NCBI GenBank assembly: GCA_923184405.1
Contig: OV299793.1
Coordinates: forward strand, 489,858 to 553,857
Source of the DNA: Neisseria meningitidis
Lineage (GTDB): Bacteria > Pseudomonadota > Gammaproteobacteria > Burkholderiales > Neisseriaceae
DNA: 64,000 nucleotides
Direction of reading: 5' to 3'
Shown: piece after piece, positions 28,453 through 37,812 of the stretch
Layout: every line of letters starts with the position of its first letter
How positions within the stretch are numbered: the stretch's first letter is position 1
The notes under the pieces: generated by a model
What the model saw: only the letters and a program-made list of their open reading frames with translations
Databases searched by the model: none
What the model was told of the DNA's origin: nothing
Made by a program: the position numbers and the translations under genes

Positions 28453-29877
28453 ATGTTTTTCTCCGCCCTGAAATCCTTTCTTTCGATACATTACTGTATG
28501 GCGCAATGTTTGGGCGGTGCGCGACCAGTTGGAACCGCCCAAACGCACGGCGGAAGAACAGGCGTTTTTGCCCGCGCATTTGGAACTGACCGATACGTTG
28601 GTCTCTGCCGCTCCGAAATGGGCGGCGCGTTTTATTATGGCGTTTGCGCTTTTGGCTTTGTTGTGGTCCTGGTTCGGCAAAATCGATATTGTGGCGGCGG
28701 CTTCGGGCAAAACGGTGTCGGGCGGGCGCAGCAAAACCATCCAGCCGCTGGAAACGGCGGTGGTTAAGGCGGTACATGTGCGCGACGGGCAGCATGTGAA
28801 ACAGGGAGAAACGCTGGCGGAACTGGAGGCTGTGGGAACAGACAGCGATGTGGTGCAGTCGGAGCAGGCTTTGCAGGCTGCCCAATTGTCCAAACTGCGT
28901 TATGAAGCGGTATTGGCGGCATTGGAAAGCCGTACCGTGCCGCATATCGATATGGCGCAAGCACGGTCTTTAGGTCTCTCCGATGCCGATGTGCAATCGG
29001 CGCAGGTGTTGGCGCAGCACCAGTATCAGGCATGGGCGGCGCAGGATGCGCAATTGCAGTCGGCTTTGCGCGGCCATCAGGCGGAATTGCAGTCGGCCAA
29101 GGCGCAGGAGCAGAAGCTGGTTTCGGTGGGGGCGATCGAGCAGCAGAAAACAGCAGACTACCGCCGTTTGCAGGCCGACAATTTTATTTCGGAACATGCG
29201 TTTTTGGAGCAGCAGAGCAAATCGGTCAGCAATTGGAACGATTTGGAAAGTACGCGCGGTCAGATGAGGCAGATTCAGGCGGCCATTGCATAGGCGGAGC
29301 AGAGTCGGGTGCTGAATACGCAGAACCTGAAACGCGATACGCTGGATGCGCTGCGCCAGGCAAACGAACAGATTGACCAATACCGCGGCCAAACGGATAA
29401 GGCAAAGCAGCGGCAGCAGCTGATGACAATACAGTCGCCTGCGGACGGCACGGTGCAGGAATTGGCCACCTATACGGTGGGCGGTGTGGTGCAGGCTGCC
29501 CAAAAATGATGGTGGTTGCGCCCGATGACGACAAAATGGACGTGGAAGTTTTGGTATTGAACAAAGACATCGGTTTTGTGGAACAGGGACAGGATGCGGT
29601 GGTGAAGATTGAGAGTTTTCCCTATACGCGCTACGGTTATCTGACGGGCAAGGTGAAAAGTGTCAGCCATGATGCGGTAAGCCACGAACAGTTGGGCTTG
29701 GTTTATACGGCGGTGGTGTCGCTGGACAAACATACCTTGAATATTGACGGCAAAGCAGTGAATCTGACGGCGGGCATGAATGTCACGGCGGAGATTAAAA
29801 CAGGTAAACGGCGGGTGCTGGATTATCTGTTAAGCCCGCTGCAAACCAAATTGGACGAAAGCTTTAGGGAGCGATAG
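28453..29877 (+). CDS. hlyD: HlyD-family membrane fusion protein of a type I secretion system, frame broken
   Basis: Periplasmic adaptor joining an ABC exporter to TolC; in meningococci it serves RTX (FrpC-type) secretion. The start MFFSALKSFLS is followed by a frame change near 28505. Then come the cytoplasmic segment QLEPPKRTAEEQAFLPAHLE and the single membrane helix ARFIMAFALLALLWSWF. The lipoyl half-motif VHVRDGQHVKQGETLAELEA near 28772 and long coiled coils follow. The second lipoyl half and barrel part lie in 29300-29877 (IQSPADGTVQELATYTVGGV). A TAG at 29291-29293 replaces a Gln codon, and one base is gone near 29505. No hlyB is nearby. Confidence 0.88.
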
Positions 29878-30038
29878 GCGGATCCGTACTGGGCATTTGT
29901 TATCCGTCGGTTCGGACATGCAGACTGCCTGAAACCATTGCCCGGATGACATTGCTCAATCTAATGATAATGCAAGATTACGGTATTTCCGTTTGCCTGA
30001 CACTGACGCCCTATTTGCAACATGAACTATTTTCGGCT

Positions 30039-31347
30039 ATGAAATCCTATTTTTCCAAATATATCCTACCCGTTTCACTTTTTACCTTGCCACTATCCCT
30101 TTCCCCATCCGTTTCGGCTTTACGCTGCCTGAAGCATGGCGGGCGGCGCAGCAACATTCGGCTGATTTTCAAGCGTCCCATTACCAGCGTGATGCAGTGC
30201 GCGCACGGCAACAACAAGCCAAGGCCGCATTCCTTCCCATGTATCCGCCAATGCCAGCTACCAGCGCCAGCCGCCATCGATTTCTTCCACCCGCGAAACA
30301 CAGGGATGGAGCGTGCAGGTGGGACAAACCTTATTTGACGCTGCCAAATTTGCACAATACCGCCAAAGCAGGTTCGATACGCAGGCTGCAGAACAGCGTT
30401 TCGATGCGGCACGCGAAGAATTGCTGTTGAAAGTTGCCGAAAGTTATTTCAACGTTTTACTCAGCCGAGACACCGTTGCCGCCCATGCGGCGGAAAAAGA
30501 GGCTTATGCCCAGCAGGTAAGGCAGGCGCAGGCTTTATTCAATAAAGGTGCTGCCACCGCGCTGGATATTCACGAAGCCAAAGCCGTTTACGACAATGCC
30601 CTGGCCCAAGAAATCGCCGTATTGGCTGAGAAACAAACCTATGAAAACCAGTTGAACGACTACACCGACCTGGATAGCAAACAAATCGAGGCCATAGATA
30701 CCGCCAACCTGTTGGCACGCTATCTGCCCAAGCTGGAACGTTACAGTCTCGATGAATGGCAGCGCATTGCCTTATCCAACAATCATGAATACCGGATGCA
30801 GCAGCTTGCCCTGCAAAGCAGCGGACAGGCGCTTCGGGCAGCACAGAACAGCCGCTATCCCACCGTTTCTGCCCATGTCGGCTATCAGAATAACCTCTAC
30901 ACTTCATCTGCGCAGAATAATGACTACCACTATCGGAGCAAAGGGATGAGCGTCGGCGTACAGTTGAATTTGCCGCTTTATACCGACGGAGAATTGTCGG
31001 GCAAAATCCATGAAGCCGAAGCGCAATACGGGGCCGCTGAAGCACAGCTGACCGCAACCGAGCGGCACATCAAACTCGCCGTACGCCAGGCTTATACCGA
31101 AAGCGGTGCGGCGCGTTACCAAATCATGGCGCAAGAACGGGTTTTGGAAAGCAGCCGTTTGAAACTGAAATCGACCGAAACCTACTAACAATACGGCATC
31201 CGCAACCGGCTGGAAGTAATACGGGCGCGGCAGGAAGTCGCCCAAGCAGAACAGAAACTGGCTCAAGCACGGTATAAATTCATGCTGGCTTATTTGCGCT
31301 TGGTGAAAGAGAGCGGGTTAGGGTTGGAAACGGTATTTGCGGAATAA
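30039..31347 (+). CDS. tolC: TolC-family outer-membrane channel, frame broken
   Basis: Forms the outer-membrane exit duct for the HlyD-linked exporter. The start MKSYFSKYILPVSLFTLPLS is a signal peptide. After frame changes (30110-30310) the barrel and helical hairpins are clear: VGQTLFDAAKFAQYRQSRF, LLLKVAESYFNVLLSRDTVA, FNKGAATALDIHEAKAVYDN and, in the second repeat, GVQLNLPLYTDGELSGKIHE. TAA at 31186-31188 replaces a Gln codon in ETYQQYG-like sequence. The protein resumes (RNRLEVIRARQEVAQAEQKL) and ends at 31347. It is 160 bp after hlyD on the same strand. Confidence 0.87.
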
Positions 31348-31376
31348 AGCAGGCTGAAACGGTTATGAAATTTTCA

Positions 31377-31414
31377 AAGCAGCCTGCACCCCGTTTCGAA
31401 AGTGCAGGCTGCTT
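31377..31414. terminator. Inverted pair of Kingella-type DUS after tolC
   Basis: Exact AAGCAGCCTGCA at 31377-31388 and its exact complement at 31403-31414 form a 12-bp stem just after tolC. The pair uses the Kingella dialect rather than the neisserial GCCGTCTGAA found in all other terminators here. Confidence 0.75.
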
Positions 31415-31510
31415 TGGGATTGATCCGATACTTTCACATTCTCATTGCCTTTAAATAAAGCACAGTTAAAAACACATTTAAATTAAGTGCGAATGAATTC
31501 AAATGTATAT

Positions 31511-32317
31511 TCAATTAAAATCAAAATAGGACAGTAGTGCATCGTCAAATCGGGCGTAATCAGACAAAACGGTTCTCAGATACCGCTTAATATTCGCCCA
31601 CACTTTCTCAATCGGGTTGAGCTCAGGTGAATAAGGTGCAAGAGGCAATACCTTATATCCCAATTTTTGCGCCATTTCCCGTAAGACACCCATACGGTGA
31701 AATCGCGCATTATCTAAAATAATCACCGATTTTTGAGTCAATGCGGGCAGTAGGCATTGCTGAAACCACGCTTCAAAAAAGACTCCGGTCATCGTATTTT
31801 GATAAACCATCGGAGCAATCAGCCGGTTGCCGACTTGTGCGGACACCAAAGATAAGCGTTGGTATCTTTTTCCACTTATCTGCGCTTTCACTATTTGCCC
31901 TTTCAGGCTGCGGGCATAGGGACGGAACAGGTAGCGGTCAAATCCTGTTTCATCCAAATAAACACGTTGGTAGTCGGAAAATTCGGCCAGCTGTGTCAAA
32001 TAATGCGTTACTTTGGCCGGGTCTTGTTCTTTGTAAGTGGTGGTCTTTTTTTACGCGTTATCCCCATCTGTTTGAGTGCATAGCAAACAATGGCTGACGT
32101 ACAATCAAAATGTTTGGCGATTTCATGCAGATAGGCATCCTGGTGTTGCCCAACATATTGAGCTGGTTTTTGCCTATCCGATTTGACGGCATTTAGACCG
32201 GTAACTTGATGTTTTAGGCTGCCTGTTTGTTTTTTAAGGCGAATCCACAGGTAAAGCGTGTTTCTTGACAAGTTAAACGTTGCTGCGGTTTCGCTGATGC
32301 TTTTGCATTGTTCGTAA
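31511..32317 (-). mobile_element. IS630-family transposase, 5' end cut by a CREE
   Basis: The N-terminal part (32317-32008) is helix-turn-helix: YYEQCKSISETAATFNLSRN, TLYLWIRLKKQ, HEIAKHFDCTSAIVCYALKQ. The C-terminal part (31999-31511) is the DDE domain: RVYLDETGFDRYLF (first Asp), SVIILDNARFHRMG (second Asp) and YSPELNPIEKVWANIKRYLR (Glu). The two parts are in different frames, joined at an A7 run (CGTAAAAAAAGACC, 32045-32058), a good -1 slippage site. The first dozen codons are missing because a Correia element abuts codon 13. It is probably inactive. Confidence 0.85.
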
Positions 32318-32423
32318 TATCGTGGATTAAATTTAAACCAGTACGGTGTTGAATCGCCTTGCCGTACTATTTGTACTGTCTGCGGCTTCGTCGCCTTGTC
32401 CTGATTTTTGTTAATCCACTATA
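32318..32423. repeat. Correia element, short (106-bp) class
   Basis: Both Correia ends are present (TATCGTGGATTAAATTTAAA and TTGTTAATCCACTATA), but the internal 50-bp segment containing AGCTCAAAGAGAACG is absent. This is the known short class. It abuts the transposase reading frame. Confidence 0.85.
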
Positions 32424-32543
32424 GTTTAAAGCTTTGTTTCTTAAGTCCGCAGAGTATGCCATGGTTAGACCTTCAAAGTTGAGTATTGTACTATTTTGTT
32501 TTTAATTGACTATGCAACAAAAAATAGCAAACCCCGTCAATCA

Positions 32544-32585
32544 AAATGCCGTCTGAAGCGTTATACGGCTTTCAGACGGCATTTT
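32544..32585. terminator. Inverted DUS pair after relA
   Basis: ATGCCGTCTGAAGCG and CGCTTTCAGACGGCAT-like arms surround TTATA. The T run is followed by the end of relA on the minus strand. Confidence 0.8.
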
Positions 32586-32590
32586 TGTAT

Positions 32591-34798
32591 TTAAAGCCGG
32601 GTAACGCTCAATACGCCTTTGACGTCGCCGAGGCTGGCGAGGACGCGCGGGAGGTCGTTGACCTGTTTGACTTCGAGCGTGAACCGCATACTGGCTTCCA
32701 AGTCGCGGGACTGGGTTTGCACGGCGGTAACGTTGAGTTTGTGGCGGGCGAGCGCGTCGGATACGTCGCGCAAAGCCCGGAGCGGTCTTGGGCGCGGATT
32801 TCGATATCGACGGCGAACACTTGTCCTTCCTGCAACGCCGCCCAACTTGCGTCCAGTACTTTTTCGGGCGCGTGTTCGGCGAGGTGTCGGAAAGAGGGGC
32901 AGGTTTTGCGGTGTACCGAAATGCCGCGATCGCGGGTAACGAAGCCGACAATGTCGTCGGGCGGCGCGGGTTTGCAGCATTTGGCAAGCGTGGTCATCAG
33001 ACCGTCTTCGCCGTCGATGAGCACGCCGTTTTTGCCGCCTTTTTGATTTTGGACTGTTTGACGATGGTGGTTTCGCTGACGGGTACGGGCGGCGGTTCGT
33101 TCAGCGTGCCGCAGGCTTTTTGGATGGCGCGGTTGGAAATTTCGCCTTGTCCGACGGCGGTGTAGAGGTCTTCGAGCTTTTGTAGCCGAGGTTTTCGGCA
33201 AGCTCTTGCAGGTTGGGTTTGGGCGTGAGTTTGGCAAGCTGTTTGTCGAGTTGGACGCGGCCTTCTTCGCGCACAGTGTCGGCGTTTTGCTGGCGGATGT
33301 AGGCGCGGATTTTGCCGATTGCCTTGCTGGATTTGACCCAGCCTTCGTAAAGCCAGTTGACGGAAGGATGCCCTTCTTTGGCGGTAATGATTTCGACGCG
33401 CTGTCCGTTTTCGAGCGGGTGGACAGCGGCACAATCTGCCCTTCGACTTTCGCACCGCGGCAACGGTCGCCGATGCTGCTGTGCAGGGCGTAAACGAAGT
33501 CGATGGGGTCGCGCCCGTGGGCAGGGAGAGGACTTTGCCGTGCGGGGTCAGGACATAAATCGTGTCGTTGAAAAGCTCGGTTTTGAAGGCGGCGGCGAGG
33601 TCTTCCTTGCCGCTTTCCGCCATATTTTCGCGCCAGTCCAAAAGTTGGCGCAACCAGGCGATTTTTTGCTCGTAGGCGGAATCGCCTTTGCCGCCCTCTT
33701 TGTAACGCCAGTGGGCGGCGACACCGAATTCGTTGAATTGGTGCATATCGAAGGTGCGGATTTGCACTTCCACACCTTTGTCTTCCGGACCGACGATGAC
33801 GGTGTGCAAACTTTTATAGCCGTTGCCTTTCGGGTTGGCGATGTAGTCGTCGAACTCGCCGGGGATAGGCTGCCAAAGGCTGTGGACAATGCCCAGCGTG
33901 GTGTAACACTCGGGGACGGTATCAACCAGAATCCGCACGGCGCGGATGTCAAAGAGGCCGTCGAAGCTGAGTTTTTTCTTCACCATTTTTTTGTAAATGG
34001 AGTAGATGTGTTTCGGGCGGTAAGCGACTTCAAAGTGGATATTGTATTTTTGAGTTCAGTACGCAGGATATTGAGGAAGTTTTCGATGTATTCGAGGCGC
34101 TCGGTGCGTTTTTCGTCCAAAAGCAGGGCGATTTCGCGGTATTTTTCGGGCTCTTGATGACGGAAGCCCAAATCTTCGAGCTGCCATTTGAGCTGCCACA
34201 CGCCCAAGCGGTTGGCGAGCGGGGCCAAAATGTCGAGGGTTTCTTTAGCAACGGCGCGCTTTTCAGGATTGTCGGAAACGTTGCTTAAAAATTGCAGGGT
34301 GCGCGTACGCATCGCCAGTTTGATTAACACGACGCGGATGTCGGTAACCATCGCCAGCAGCATTTTCCGCATAGTTTCTGCCTGCTGGGCGCGTTCTTCC
34401 GGCGTGGCGAGGCTGTCCACCCGGGCGAAGTAGGTGAGTTTCTGCACTTCGTCCACACCGGTGACCAGCTCGGCGACGGTGCTGTTGCAGCGTTCGGAAA
34501 CCAATAGATTCCAATCGGGGACGTAGCGTCCGATGTCGGCAAGCAGGGTGGCGGCGACGGCATCGGGCAGCAGGTCGAGTTCGTCGACCATTTGTGCCGC
34601 GCCGAGGAAGTGGTCGGACAACGGCTCGCCATACGGCGTGACGGCATCGGCGGGGTAATGTTCCTGCGCCAGCGACCAGGCGATAAAGATCAGGTTTTTA
34701 TCGTTGTCCGACAGAGCGGCGCAGTAGCTGTCGAACCATTCACGCAATTCTTGCAGAGTCGCGCTTTGCGTGTCTTGAATCGGGCTGATGGCGGTCAT
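32591..34798 (-). CDS. relA: (p)ppGpp synthetase RelA, frame broken
   Basis: Makes the stringent-response alarmone on stalled ribosomes; about 735 residues. Domains in order: a degenerate HD domain (LSDHFLGAAQMVDELDLLPD, no HD pair, as in RelA rather than SpoT), then the synthetase domain (FDGLFDIRAVRILVDTVPEC, NPKGNGYKSLHTVIVGPEDK, VEVQIRTFDMHQFNEFGVAA). Next are TGS (IYVLTPHGKVLSLPTGATP), a zinc-finger-type segment (MTTLAKCCKPAPPDDIVGF) and a C-terminal ACT domain (SMRFTLEVKQVNDLPRVLAS, VLSVTRL). Breaks lie near 34045, 33515, 33185, 33040 and 32780. The start MTAISPIQDTQ is at 34798. Confidence 0.92.
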
Positions 34799-34940
34799 GA
34801 TGGGGTCTTTCGTTCCGATAAAAACGAGTTTATTGTAACAGCTTATTTATTTACAATGCATAGGCGGGAAGATAAACTTGTTACGCGCGGCGCAAGGTGT
34901 TAAGGTAGTCGGTACCGACAGGTTGACGAGGAATATTTTG

Positions 34941-35582
34941 ATGAAACTGTATATTTACGACCATTGCCCGTTTTGTGTGCGTGCGAGGATCGCTACCGGA
35001 CTGTTTGGCACAGACGTTGAAGAAGCCGTGCTGGCAAACGACGACGAGGCAACGCCGATCGGTTTGATCGGTGCGAAACAAGTGCTCATCCTGCAAAAAG
35101 AAGACGGTACGTTTATGGGCGAGAGTTTGGACATTGTGCGGCATTTCGACCGCGTAGACCGTCTGAAAGACGAAGTCCGCCCCGAGATACGGGCGTGGCT
35201 GGACAAGGTGGGCGGATACAACGACAAACTGGTGCAGCCGCGCGTGATCAAAATCGGGCTGCCTGAATTTGCAACGCCGGAAGCGGTGAAATATTTTACA
35301 GACAAAAAAGAGAAAAGCATCGGCAGCTTTTCCGCCAATTTGAATAAAACCGCCCAATATCTCGAACGCATAAACGCAGATTTGCAAGAGTTGGAGAATT
35401 TGATGGACAGTGCTTCAGACGGCATCAACGGCGGAATCGGCATGGAGGATATTTTGGTTTTCCCCGTTTTGAGGAATCTGACCGTGGTGCGCGGCATCGA
35501 ATGGCCTCAAAAGGTGATGGGTTATTTGATGATGATGAGTGAAAAATCGGGCGTGCCGCTTTATTTTGACAGGGCATTGTAA
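34941..35582 (+). CDS. grxB: Glutaredoxin 2
   Basis: Intact 213-residue GST-fold glutaredoxin. MKLYIYDHCPFCVRARIATG carries the redox motif CPFC at residues 9-12. FMGESLDIVRHFD is the glutathione-binding loop. An all-helical C-terminal domain follows (YLERINADLQELENLM, NGGIGMEDILVFPVLRNLTV). It reduces protein disulfides and protein-glutathione adducts. I chose the ATG at 34941 rather than upstream codons because the family begins MKLY. It is divergent from relA. It is one of the few undamaged genes in the window. Confidence 0.95.
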   Translation: MKLYIYDHCPFCVRARIATGLFGTDVEEAVLANDDEATPIGLIGAKQVLILQKEDGTFMGESLDIVRHFDRVDRLKDEVRPEIRAWLDKVGGYNDKLVQPRVIKIGLPEFATPEAVKYFTDKKEKSIGSFSANLNKTAQYLERINADLQELENLMDSASDGINGGIGMEDILVFPVLRNLTVVRGIEWPQKVMGYLMMMSEKSGVPLYFDRAL

Positions 35583-35903
35583 AAGTGGCTGTTATTAACT
35601 GACAGATGAAGGAGGTTCTACCCTACTTGAGGTAAACTCTATTTACCATTGGCCGAAATACCAGTGCTTATCTCCAAGACGACCTTCCCAATCCCTTTTG
35701 CCTCTTAAAAAGAAGTGACTAGTGTGTAAAGTTATAGTTCCTTTTATAGCTTTCCAATAAAATTAAAGTATTTAAAAGCCTGTTTAGTTCTAATTTGTTA
35801 ATTTCTGTATCTAAATAATGTTCAGAATAGTATTATTTTTTAAATAAACCATGAATAGTACTTCACATTGTTTGTTGTATTATTTAGCTTTTAAATTTCT
35901 AAT
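35583..35903. other. AT-rich intergenic region
   Basis: No gene or repeat is recognised. Composition falls sharply after about 35740. No DUS occurs from here to about 37785, unlike the rest of the chromosome, which suggests recently acquired DNA. Confidence 0.5.
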
Positions 35904-36170
35904 GTGAAAGATAGTTTAATAGATTTCTTTGATTTTTTTATGCAAGGTAAGTATAAAAAAATTGCAACTGAACAAGGTTTAGACCTTAAATATTTTATAT
36001 TCCACTATATCCTATGTAATTTATCTACCATATCTTCATTTTGTTTAATGTAGTTTATCCATAGTTATACTATACTTTATATATTAATAGATGTCATTGG
36101 TATTATTAATGGCTTTATCTTGAGAAATAAGGTTCTATCTATAGTAAAAAATAAACAAAGTTTTATCTGA
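35904..36170 (+). pseudogene. AT-rich small membrane protein, one internal stop
   Basis: A GTG-started frame reads VKDSLIDFFDFFMQGKYKKI, ATEQGLDLKYFIFHYILCNL, one TAG near 36050, then IHSYTILYILIDVIGIINGF and stops at 36168-36170. Hydrophobic segments fill the second half. Low GC and rare codons mark it as foreign. It ends 1 bp before another small hydrophobic gene. Not recognised. Pairs of small membrane proteins like this are often immunity proteins, but nothing here proves it. Confidence 0.4.
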
Positions 36171-36171
36171 T

Positions 36172-36411
36172 ATGTTTCCCTTGGAAATGCCTTTCTTTTC
36201 TAGAGAATACAAAATACCTATCTTGGCAAGATTCTTGAATAGGGGAATGAAATGGCTTTATCTCCCAAATTTTTTCTGTTTAGTTATGATTTGTTTCTCG
36301 ATATCTCTTATCCTTAATGAAGAAAGGGGTGGATGCCTTATTTTATCTGCTATTGGTTTGGACTTTGTTATCCAGCAAACACTTATTACGTTTTTTATCC
36401 AGAGATTATAA
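36172..36411 (+). CDS. Small hydrophobic hypothetical protein
   Basis: 79 residues: MFPLEMPFFSREYKIPILAR, then a membrane helix (WLYLPNFFCLVMICFSISLI), a short charged loop (NEERGG) and a second helix (CLILSAIGLDFVIQQTLITF). It is intact, AT-rich and lies 1 bp after the preceding frame, probably co-transcribed. I do not recognise it. Confidence 0.45.
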   Translation: MFPLEMPFFSREYKIPILARFLNRGMKWLYLPNFFCLVMICFSISLILNEERGGCLILSAIGLDFVIQQTLITFFIQRL

Positions 36412-36427
36412 ACATATCTAAACTATT

Positions 36428-36460
36428 ATGCGTGGCGGTACTTCCAAAGGTAAATTTTAA
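36428..36460 (+). pseudogene. PrpF stump, left copy
   Basis: MRGGTSKGKF then TAA. MRGGTSKG is the conserved N-terminal motif of PrpF (aconitate isomerase-like accessory of the 2-methylcitrate cycle). Only ten codons remain. A second copy of the same segment lies at 37381. Confidence 0.5.
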
Positions 36461-36556
36461 CCTAATCAATTTACTCAAACCATCCAAAAATTACCAAGCA
36501 GCAATATAAACACAGATTTATTTGAGCCAACCTGATCAAAACAAGGAACTAAATAG

Positions 36557-37354
36557 ATGAAAAAGACCATTTTTAACATTACCAAAATGGACTGCCCGTC
36601 CGAAGAACAGCTCATTCGCATGCGTTTAAAAGATGTGTCTGATATTTATGAATTACAGTTTGATATTGCTGGGCGGTGCTTAACCGTCTATCACGATAAT
36701 CAAGATACAACGATTTTACAAGTACTTGAACCGCTTAATTTTGATAGTCATATCATTTCCACCGAAGTGATTGTTGATAAGATAGTGTTTAACAAGCCTG
36801 ATGAGCACTTAGAAAAAGATTATTATATCAAGTGCTCATGATTAACTTTGTGTTTTTATCATAGAGTGTTCGGTTGGTATTTTTGCTAATTCTATGGGGC
36901 TGATTGCTGATAGTCTAGATATGCTGGCGGACAGCTTTGTCTATATATTGGCGCTATCAGCCATTGGTATGACGCTGGCGTATAAAAAACGTGTGGCATT
37001 TTTGGCGGGGATAACGCAGATAATATTGGCGTTATTTGGGGTGATAGAAGTGATTAGGCGTTTTATCGGTGCTGAGCAGCTGCCCAATTATCAACTGATG
37101 ATTGGCACGGCATTTTGGCATTGATTGCAAACTGGCTGTGCTTATATCTACTGAGCAAAAATCAAAATAAAGAAATCCATATCAAAGCCAGCATGATTTT
37201 TACATCCAATGACATTATCATCAATATCGGTGTGATAGCGGCGGGAGCATTGACGTTATTGACTCATTCTAGCTATCCTGATTTAATCATTGGCATGATT
37301 GTCTTTGTCATTGTACTATTTGGTGCTAGAAATATTTTAAAATTGGCAAAATAA
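36557..37354 (+). CDS. CDF cation efflux protein with N-terminal metal-binding domain, frame broken
   Basis: 36557-36841 encodes a heavy-metal-associated-like domain (MKKTIFNITKMDCPSEEQLI) with one Cys instead of the CxxC pair. After a break near 36840-36890 the cation-diffusion-facilitator part follows: SMGLIADSLDMLADSFVYIL, whose D-x-x-x-D is the zinc site, then LAYKKRVAFLAGITQIILAL and LIANWLCLYLLSKNQNKEIH. The last part is ASMIFTSNDIIINIGVIAAG with the second metal-site Asp, ending at 37354. About 265 residues. It probably exports zinc or a similar ion. It is AT-rich, has no DUS and sits between two PrpF stumps, so is probably an acquired insert. Confidence 0.72.
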
Positions 37355-37380
37355 TTCCTTTCACCAGCAAAGGAGTTTTT

Positions 37381-37443
37381 ATGCAAATATCGGTCAAAGC
37401 TACCTACATACGTGGCAGTACTTCCAAAAACTTGATTTTTTAA
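37381..37443 (+). pseudogene. PrpF stump, right copy
   Basis: MQISVKATYIRGSTSKNLIF then TAA. It is the N-terminus of a PrpF-type protein (ATYMRGGTSKG motif with changes). It repeats the CGTGGCGGTACTTCCAAA segment found at 36431. Confidence 0.55.
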
Positions 37444-37655
37444 AATGTGGTTAATGCGAGTTTGTTTATCCGGTATTTGATTGGTCAAGCCTTCATCCAA
37501 GCGTTTGACGATTTCACGCAAAAATACCCCTGATTTACACACAGGGTCTAAGAATGTCGCCTTTGGATTTGACCAAATCTCAGACGGCAATAAATCCAGC
37601 ATTTGATTGGCAAGTTTTGGCGATGTGAAAACCTCATCATTAGACAGACTGGAGT
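37430..37655 (-). pseudogene. DNA methyltransferase fragment of a restriction-modification system
   Basis: Minus-strand frame reads SLSNDEVFTSPKLANQMLDL, ATFLDPVCKSGVFLREIVKR and NQIPDKQTRINHILKNQVFG. DPVCKSG is the SAM-binding motif I (DPxxGSG type) of Eco57I-like or type II/III N6-adenine methyltransferases. After VFG the sequence switches into the PrpF stump. Both ends of the gene are missing. The reading frame itself is undamaged. Confidence 0.7.
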
Positions 37656-37786
37656 TTCTTAATCAGTGTTTCAGTTAATGAAAGGTATTATCATGCAACT
37701 TGGTTCTAATAATGATGAAAAAAATAAGATTACACTACAGGAAAACGCGGCAGGGCAATATGTCCTGCCGCGTTTTCTGGAGCGTT

Positions 37787-37812
37787 TATGCCGTCTGAAA
37801 GCCAGTCAGACG
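37787..37812. terminator. Inverted DUS pair
   Basis: GCCGTCTGAAAGCCAGTCAGACG forms an imperfect hairpin overlapping the end of the M50-family gene on the minus strand. It is the first DUS after the AT-rich mosaic. Confidence 0.6.
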
